This document shows, piece by piece, positions 59,162-64,000 of a stretch of 64,000 bases of DNA; the stretch's first letter is position 1, and each line of letters starts with the position of its first letter. Under the pieces are notes generated by a model. The model had not been told where the DNA came from and did no database searches. It saw only the letters and a list, made by a program, of their open reading frames with translations. Position numbers and translations under genes: made by a program. Source of the DNA: Streptomyces sulfonofaciens (lineage in GTDB: Bacteria > Actinomycetota > Actinomycetes > Streptomycetales > Streptomycetaceae); NCBI RefSeq assembly GCF_014656295.1, contig NZ_BNCD01000014.1, positions 124,001 to 188,000 on the forward strand, written 5' to 3'.

Positions 59162-60277
59162 ATGGCCAGGGACGCAATCGTCAACGACACTCTGGCGGCG
59201 AAGTTCGCCACCGAGAAGGACTCCCCGTACACGCGCTGGGTGGCCGACGAGGGGCTCGACATCATCGCCGCCCACTACGTGCCCGATCTGCGCACCGTCG
59301 AGCTGAAACCGTGGGAGCGGCGCGGCGGCCGCGGTGTCTTCATCAACCACGAGGCCACCCGCACCTCGAACGACTGCTACGTCTGCGAGATACCGGCGGG
59401 CGGCAAGCTCGCCCCGCAGCGGCAGTTGTTCGAGGAGATGATCCTCGTCCTCGACGGCCACGGCTCCACCCGGGTGTGGAACGACGCCGGCGCCGCGGTG
59501 ACCTTCGAGTGGGGTCCCGGCGCTCTCTTCGCCATCCCGCTCAACACGCACCACCAGCACTTCAACGGCTCTGGCCGCCAGACGGCGCGCTTCGTCTCCT
59601 CGACGAACATGCCGCCCGTCATCAACCTCTACGACGACGTCGACTTCGTCTTCAACACGCCGAAGGACTTCCCGAACCGCTTCGCGGGCGAGCCCGACTA
59701 CTTCGCGCCCAAGGGCGAGCAGAAGGGCCTGCTGCTCGACACCAACTTCGTCGCCGACGCGGCGGGACTGCCGCTGGTCGAGGCCAAGGAGCGCGGCGCG
59801 GGCGGCGGGCACATCCGCTTCGCGATGGCCAAGGGCTCGATGAACAGCCACATCTCGCAGTTCCCCACGGCGACCTACAAGAAGGGCCACCGGCACGGGC
59901 CCGGTGCGCACGTCATCATCCTCACCGGTACCGGCTACAGCCTGATGTGGCCGGAGGGCGAGGAGCCGCGGCGCTACGAGTGGGGCCCGGGCAGCCTGAT
60001 CGTCCCGCCGAACATGTGGTACCACCAGCACTTCAACACCGGCCCCGAGCCCGGCCGCTACCTCGCCTTCAAGCACGAGGGGGTGTCGGTGCGCAACGCG
60101 CAGGGCGTGCCGAAGGCATGGATCAGCCAGCGCATCGGCGGTGACCAGATCGACTACGCCGACGAGGCGCCGGTGGTGCGCGAGATGTTCCGCGAGGCGC
60201 TGGCCGAGCACGGCATGAAGCCCCAGATGGACGACGCCTACGCCGCCGAGCTCGAATCGCTGCCGCCCAAGCCGTAG
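59162..60277 (+). CDS. Bicupin domain protein, candidate ring-cleavage or other dioxygenase
   Basis: A 371-residue two-cupin protein. The first cupin reads GGKLAPQRQLFEEMILVLDGHGSTRVW (HxH replaced by QRQ, with EE) and PLNTHHQHFNGSG. The second reads YKKGHRHGPGAHVIILTGTGYSLMWPEGEEP with HRH, and PPNMWYHQHFNTGPEPGRYLAF, so the metal site is more complete in the C-terminal half. The layout recalls gentisate/1-hydroxy-2-naphthoate-type bicupin dioxygenases, though a sensor or isomerase role is possible. AGGAAGGG precedes the ATG. The own promoter carries the shared operator. It is the only candidate ring-cleavage enzyme seen in the locus. Confidence 0.83.
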   Translation: MARDAIVNDTLAAKFATEKDSPYTRWVADEGLDIIAAHYVPDLRTVELKPWERRGGRGVFINHEATRTSNDCYVCEIPAGGKLAPQRQLFEEMILVLDGHGSTRVWNDAGAAVTFEWGPGALFAIPLNTHHQHFNGSGRQTARFVSSTNMPPVINLYDDVDFVFNTPKDFPNRFAGEPDYFAPKGEQKGLLLDTNFVADAAGLPLVEAKERGAGGGHIRFAMAKGSMNSHISQFPTATYKKGHRHGPGAHVIILTGTGYSLMWPEGEEPRRYEWGPGSLIVPPNMWYHQHFNTGPEPGRYLAFKHEGVSVRNAQGVPKAWISQRIGGDQIDYADEAPVVREMFREALAEHGMKPQMDDAYAAELESLPPKP

Positions 60278-60431
60278 CCGCCGCAGCAGCAAGGCCGGCA
60301 CGGCCGACCGTGCGGCCCGCCACACTCCCCGGCGGGCCGCACGCGGCGTTTCCGGCCCCCGATCCGGCACCCCGGCGCGGCCCCCGGCCGCGGTGCGGCG
60401 CCGGAGACCGCCCACGACGAGGAGTACGCCC

Positions 60432-62063
60432 GTGCCGTCCACCGCCGCCCACCGCCACCACGAGGCGCACTCCCACCATCCGCCGCACACCGGCACCGAC
60501 CGGCCGCGCACCGTCTACGCCGCCCATGTCCCCGACCACGACCACGTGCACGACGACGAGGCCCTCAGCCCGCTGGAGGAGAACCCGATCTGGCAGCAGG
60601 ACAACGTCACGCTGCACAGCGTCGGCATGGACATCGGCTCCTCCGGCACCCAGGTCGTCTTCTCACGTCTGCACCTGCGCCGCATCAGCGAGGACCTGAC
60701 GAGCCGGTACATCGTGGTCAGGCGGCAGACGGTGTACCGCTCCCCGGTCGAGCTGACTCCGTACGCGGACGCCGAGCACATCGACGCCGAAGCACTGGGC
60801 TCGATCATCGACAGGGCCTACGGTGCGGCCCGGGTGGACCCCGCCGAGGTGGACACGGGCGTCGTGATCCTCACCGGCGAGGCGCTGCGCCGCCGCAACG
60901 CGGAGGCGATCGCCAGGGTCCTCGCCGAGCGCGGCGGCGAACTGGTCAACGCCACCGCGGGCCACCACATGGAGGCCATGCTCGCCGCCTACGGATCCGG
61001 CGCGGCGAGGACCTCCTACGAGACCGGGCAGCGCATCCTGGTCGTGGACATCGGGGGCGGCACCACCAAGCTCGCCGTGCTGGAGGACGGCCGCGTGGTG
61101 AGCACGGCCGCCGTGCACATCGGCGGCCGCCTCCAGGTCGTCGACGAGGACGGCCGGATCGTCCGGCTCGACCCGGCGGGCCGCGAGCACGCCGCGCGCG
61201 CCGGATACGACTGGCGACTCGGGGACACCGCACGCTCCGAGGAGATCGAGCGCGTCGCCGAGACCATGGCGGACCTCCTGGTCACCGCCCTCACCTCCGC
61301 AACCCTGCCCGCCGCCGTCGAGGAGCTCCACCTCACCGAGCCGCTCACCGTGCCCGGGCCGATCGACGGGGTGATGTTCTCCGGTGGCGTCGCCGAGTAC
61401 GTGTACGACCGCGAGCCACGCTCCTTCGGTGACCTCGGTGCGCCCCTCGGACACGCCCTGCGCCGCCGTGTGGACTCCGGCGCGCTGCCCTTTCCGCTGC
61501 TGCCCGCCGGTGAGTGCATCCGCGCCACCGCGCTCGGCGCATCCGAGTACAGCGTGCAGCTCAGCGGGAACACCGGCTGCATCACCGACCCGGACGCGCT
61601 GCTCCCGCGCCGCAACCTCCAGGTCGTCCGGCCGGTCTACGAACTGGGGGAGGAGGTCGACGCCGCGGCGGTCACGGCCGCCGTCCGGAGCCGGCTCGCC
61701 GCCCTGGACGCGGATCCGGCCGGCGCAGACGTCGCCCTCGCCCTGACCTTCACGGGGCTGCCCGGCTACGACCGGCTGATCGCGTTCGCCCGGGGCGTCC
61801 GGGACGCACTCGCGGAGCGGCTCGCGCACGGCAGGCCGGTCTACCTGATGCTCGACGGGGACGTGGCCATGACCCTCGGGCGGCTGCTGCGCGACGAACT
61901 CGGTGTCACCGGCGACCTGCTGGTCATCGACGGACTGAGCCTGCACGACTTCGACTACATCGACATCGGCCGGGTCCGCTACCCGTCGAACACGGTGCCC
62001 GTCACCATCAAGTCGCTGGTCTTCAGCGAGGACCCCCGGCACCGGGCGCCGTCCGCGTCCTGA
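60432..62063 (+). CDS. eutA: EutA-like ethanolamine ammonia-lyase reactivase family protein
   Basis: A 543-residue protein of the EutA family (actin/Hsp70-like ATPase). GMDIGSSGTQVVFSRL at about 65-80 is the family start, followed by TPYADAEHIDAEALGSIIDRAYG, VVDIGGGTTKLAVLEDG at about 204-220 (phosphate-binding loops), and MFSGGVAEYVYDREPRSFGDLG. EutA reactivates cobalamin-dependent ethanolamine ammonia-lyase, but eutB and eutC are not in the window. The first 40 residues hold 11 histidines, a possible metal-binding tail not typical of EutA. GAGGAG eight bases before the GTG sets the start. It lies 154 bp after the bicupin gene in the same direction. Confidence 0.87.
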   Translation: MPSTAAHRHHEAHSHHPPHTGTDRPRTVYAAHVPDHDHVHDDEALSPLEENPIWQQDNVTLHSVGMDIGSSGTQVVFSRLHLRRISEDLTSRYIVVRRQTVYRSPVELTPYADAEHIDAEALGSIIDRAYGAARVDPAEVDTGVVILTGEALRRRNAEAIARVLAERGGELVNATAGHHMEAMLAAYGSGAARTSYETGQRILVVDIGGGTTKLAVLEDGRVVSTAAVHIGGRLQVVDEDGRIVRLDPAGREHAARAGYDWRLGDTARSEEIERVAETMADLLVTALTSATLPAAVEELHLTEPLTVPGPIDGVMFSGGVAEYVYDREPRSFGDLGAPLGHALRRRVDSGALPFPLLPAGECIRATALGASEYSVQLSGNTGCITDPDALLPRRNLQVVRPVYELGEEVDAAAVTAAVRSRLAALDADPAGADVALALTFTGLPGYDRLIAFARGVRDALAERLAHGRPVYLMLDGDVAMTLGRLLRDELGVTGDLLVIDGLSLHDFDYIDIGRVRYPSNTVPVTIKSLVFSEDPRHRAPSAS

Positions 62064-62349
62064 CGGGGGTCGGCCCCGGTGCCCTGACGCGGAAGCGCCC
62101 CGGTGCGCCTGGCGCCCACGCATTGCGTGCAGGGGGCTGCGGCTCCGCATGGCCCTGCGCCTTGCGTCCACACCCGTGCCCGCGTCTGCGCCTTCGAGGG
62201 GGCGCGGCGAGGAGGGTGCGTGTGTCCTCGCCGACGCGCCGGCGGCCGGCTGCCGCGGTGGCCGCCCGGCGGGATGGGCCGTGCTCCGCCATGGCTGCGC
62301 CCCCGCTCCCGGGTGCGGTCGCCGGAGGCGGGGGCGCGGTCGGGGCGGG
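62064..62349. other. Convergent non-coding stretch
   Basis: No gene is supported in these 286 bp between the eutA-like and reductase stops. GCAGGG and CCCTGC near 62130-62157 can pair into a modest hairpin, but I see no strong terminator. Confidence 0.4.
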
Positions 62350-63624
62350 TCAGGCCGCGGGTGCCGGATCGGCCGGGGCGGTGATGAGGGACTTCAGCGG
62401 GGTGTCCGCGTCGGCGGCGAGGTCGGCGGGGATCGTGGCCCGCCGGCCCAGCGCCGTGCGTACCGCCATGTAGTCCGCCGGGCGGTTGACGGCGTCGACC
62501 GCGAGCAGCCGCCCCTCGCGGTAGTACAGGACCGAGAACCGCTCGCCCTCCCGGTCGCCGCGCACCACACAGGTGTCGTAGCCCGTGGAGAGCCCGGCGA
62601 TCTGCAGCCGCAGATCGCCCTGGAACGACCAGAACCAGGGCACCTGCCCGGCTGCCTGCGCGGGCCTGCGGCCCAGCAGTGCCGCGGCGGCGGCCTGCGC
62701 CTGTGCCACGGCATTGTGCACGGACTCCAGCCGCACCCTGCCCCGCCCCGTCACGGGATGCGGCTGGACGGTGCAGTCGCCGGCCGCGACCACGGCGGGG
62801 TTGCTGGTGCGTGCGCAGGCGTCGACGACGATGCCGTCCTCGCACAGCAGTCCGAGCTGCCGGGCGAGTTCGGTGCGGGGCAGCACTCCCACCCCGACCA
62901 GCACCAGGTCGGCCGCCACCCGGGAGCCGTCTGCGAGCCGCACGCCGGTGACCCGGCCGTTCGCGCCGTCGAAGCCCGTGACGCCTGCCGAGAGCCGTAC
63001 CTCCGTGCCGCGGCGTCCGTGCGCGGCACGGTAGAACTCCGAGACGACCGGGGCCACCGCCCGGGACATCAGCCGGTCCGCGGCCTCAAGCACCGTCACC
63101 GGCGCGCCGAGCGACCGGGCCGCCGCGGCGGCCTCGAGGCCGATGAAGCCACCGCCGACCACCACCACCCGGGGCCTGTCCGCCAGCCGGGCGCGCAGTC
63201 GCGCCGCGTCCTCGTGGTCGCGCAGGTAGCAGACACCGTCCAGGTCCGCACCGGGCACGTCGAGCCGCCGTGGCCCGGCCCCGACGGTCAGCGCCAGCCG
63301 GTCGAAGGGCAGCTCACGGCCGCTGTCGGTGGTCGCCGTACCGGAGCCGGGCGGCCCCGAGTCGGCGAGCCGCACCCCGGTCACCCGCTCACCGCAGATC
63401 AGGGTGATCCCGGCCTCGGCGTAGAAGGCGGGTGCGCGGAAGGCCAGCGAGTCCAGCTCGGCCTTACCGGTCAGGACCTCCTTGGACAGCGGCGGCCGCT
63501 GGTACGGCGGCCGCCGCTCCTCGCCGACCAGCGTGACGGGACCGGTGTCGCCGAGTTCGCGCAGCGATACGGCCAGTTGGAGGCCCGCCTGGCTGGCCCC
63601 GACGATCAGTGTGCCGGCGCTCAT
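62350..63624 (-). CDS. FAD-dependent ferredoxin reductase (rhodocoxin/putidaredoxin reductase type)
   Basis: A 424-residue flavoprotein. The FAD motif is LIVGASQAGLQLAVSLRE, then PYQRPPLSKE (the type-specific P-YxRPPLSK) and LPFDRLALTVGAGPRRL; the NAD motif is VVVGGGFIGLEAAAAARSLG; VVAAGDCTVQPHP follows and the C-terminal reductase domain (WFWSFQGDLRLQIAGL) completes it. It should reduce the adrenodoxin-type ferredoxin at 57.6 kb with NAD(P)H for the Rieske oxygenase. ATG at 63624 is preferred; a GTG at 63633 is possible and neither has a clear ribosome site. An operator copy lies 138 bp upstream. Confidence 0.92.
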   Translation of the reverse strand: MSAGTLIVGASQAGLQLAVSLRELGDTGPVTLVGEERRPPYQRPPLSKEVLTGKAELDSLAFRAPAFYAEAGITLICGERVTGVRLADSGPPGSGTATTDSGRELPFDRLALTVGAGPRRLDVPGADLDGVCYLRDHEDAARLRARLADRPRVVVVGGGFIGLEAAAAARSLGAPVTVLEAADRLMSRAVAPVVSEFYRAAHGRRGTEVRLSAGVTGFDGANGRVTGVRLADGSRVAADLVLVGVGVLPRTELARQLGLLCEDGIVVDACARTSNPAVVAAGDCTVQPHPVTGRGRVRLESVHNAVAQAQAAAAALLGRRPAQAAGQVPWFWSFQGDLRLQIAGLSTGYDTCVVRGDREGERFSVLYYREGRLLAVDAVNRPADYMAVRTALGRRATIPADLAADADTPLKSLITAPADPAPAA

Positions 63625-63742
63625 CGGACGCACCGGCCCGCGTACCGGACCACCGGGCCGCACGCCGGCCGCGGGGGCCGCCCGGTTGCCGTGGCCCGCT
63701 CTGGGCAGTGACGCTGGTCTGTGCGTAGCATCGGCAAATCTC

Positions 63743-63755
63743 TCTGACTCAGAGG
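63743..63755. promoter_or_regulatory. CTCTGA/TCAGAG palindrome
   Basis: CTCTGACTCAGAG is a perfect six-base inverted repeat around one C. It lies next to operator copy C in the divergent region upstream of the ferredoxin reductase and may be part of a second regulator site. Confidence 0.4.
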
Positions 63756-63761
63756 TTTTAA

Positions 63762-63782
63762 ATGTAGGACCATTAAACCATC
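63762..63782 (-). promoter_or_regulatory. Copy C of the 21-bp catabolic operator
   Basis: The core reads AGGACCATTAAACCAT on the plus strand, with AATGT before it. It lies in an AT-rich patch 138 bp before the ferredoxin reductase start and keeps all eight invariant positions of the site set. Confidence 0.72.
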
Positions 63783-63912
63783 GACGTGGGGTCGCGGGAA
63801 GGGTGCGCCGTCGACGGTGGTGGGCGGCGGAGGAGGGGGATTCGGCCGGGCTGTCCGGTGGTGGCTTCCGGGGTCGCCGGATCCGTTGACGGCCCAGGGG
63901 TCCGTTGATATA

Positions 63913-63933
63913 ACGGTTAGGCCATTAGACATG
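63913..63933 (+). promoter_or_regulatory. Copy D of the 21-bp catabolic operator
   Basis: TTAGGCCATTAGACATG preceded by ACGG. It ends 10 bp before the ATG of the gene that runs off the right edge, a location expected for autoregulation by a repressor. Confidence 0.7.
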
Positions 63934-63942
63934 AGGGTGGTC

Positions 63943-64000
63943 ATGCCGGTTCCGCAGAGGCCGACCACCGTGGACAGGACGGCAGTTCGCGCCCATGGCG
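63943..64000 (+). CDS. Start of a gene leaving the window, possible regulator
   Basis: Only 19 codons are visible: ATG at 63943 encodes MPVPQRPTTVDRTAVRAHG, with GAGGG five bases upstream. An in-frame ATG at 63931 overlaps operator copy D. The fragment is too short to identify. A basic, unstructured start of this kind is common before the winged helix of GntR-type regulators, and the operator just upstream would fit autoregulation, but this is a guess to be tested with the adjoining sequence. Confidence 0.5.
   Translation, partial: MPVPQRPTTVDRTAVRAHG

Noticed and set aside
1..64000. CRISPR arrays, tRNA or rRNA genes, insertion sequences, integrases
   Set aside because: I read for repeat-spacer patterns, cloverleaf-type ends and transposase motifs and saw none; the short tandem repeats found have no spacers.

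Overview
The window is high-GC actinobacterial DNA. The G/C-heavy third codon positions, frequent GTG starts, abundant Tat signals, streptogrisin-type protease, SGNH esterases, pectate lyase and DUF4232 lipoprotein all point to Streptomyces or a close relative. It looks like chromosome-arm accessory sequence: many small operons with local regulators, and no rRNA, tRNA, CRISPR array, IS element or prophage that I can see.

Layout. 0-4.3 kb: the 3' part of a giant secreted protein (lytic-transglycosylase-like domain plus SGNH hydrolase) and a small membrane protein, separated by a near-perfect 46-bp palindrome. 4.4-7.6 kb: aldehyde dehydrogenase and a lysine-less SDR, divergent from a TetR regulator. 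7.6-9.1 kb: a 20-codon micro-ORF with its own hairpins, and a DUF4232 lipoprotein. 9.3-12.9 kb: an operon of DUF1906 glycoside-hydrolase-like protein, membrane protein and degenerate M15 peptidase. 13-17 kb: Tat-exported PL10-type pectate lyase, MDMPI-like protein, GNAT and an unknown protein. 17.3-21.4 kb: a GntR regulator with a cupin/nitrilase/MHS-transporter operon and a DUF2848 gene; matching operators mark two promoters. 21.5-23.4 kb: secreted serine protease and SGNH esterase. 23.7-28.1 kb: CGNR protein, TetR, PNPOx-like protein, Zn-alcohol dehydrogenase (shares an operator with the TetR gene) and threonine-dehydratase-like enzyme. 28.8-33 kb: PucR regulator, UBP zinc finger and a cNMP/Trx-like/thioredoxin-reductase-like fusion without redox cysteines.

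33.6-37.9 kb is a coherent regulon: a BlaI-type repressor and a short M56 metalloprotease next to uppP, a DedA protein and a PAP2 phosphatase. Near-identical BlaI-type palindromes lie in front of uppP and between blaI and dedA. The effectors suggest controlled recycling of undecaprenyl (pyro)phosphate. 37.9-47.5 kb: Tat-exported phospholipase C family enzyme, a second alcohol dehydrogenase, a PaoABC-like molybdenum hydroxylase operon with a coupled membrane protein, and proline iminopeptidase.

48.3-64 kb is the most distinctive region: an aromatic-catabolism-like locus. It has a phthalate-dioxygenase-like Rieske oxygenase, ferredoxin and ferredoxin reductase, two 4,5-dihydroxyphthalate-decarboxylase-like proteins, LigJ-type 4-oxalomesaconate hydratase, LigK/RraA-type aldolase, a dehydrogenase, bicupin, C-nucleophile alpha/beta hydrolase, PanB-like protein with an unknown partner, RpiB, phosphoglycerate mutase and an orphan EutA-like protein. 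No extradiol LigAB-type ring-cleavage enzyme is present. A shared 21-bp motif (GGT-N11-ACC symmetry) occurs at five positions covering the locus promoters, so it probably behaves as one regulon. Its regulator may be the gene entering at the right edge.
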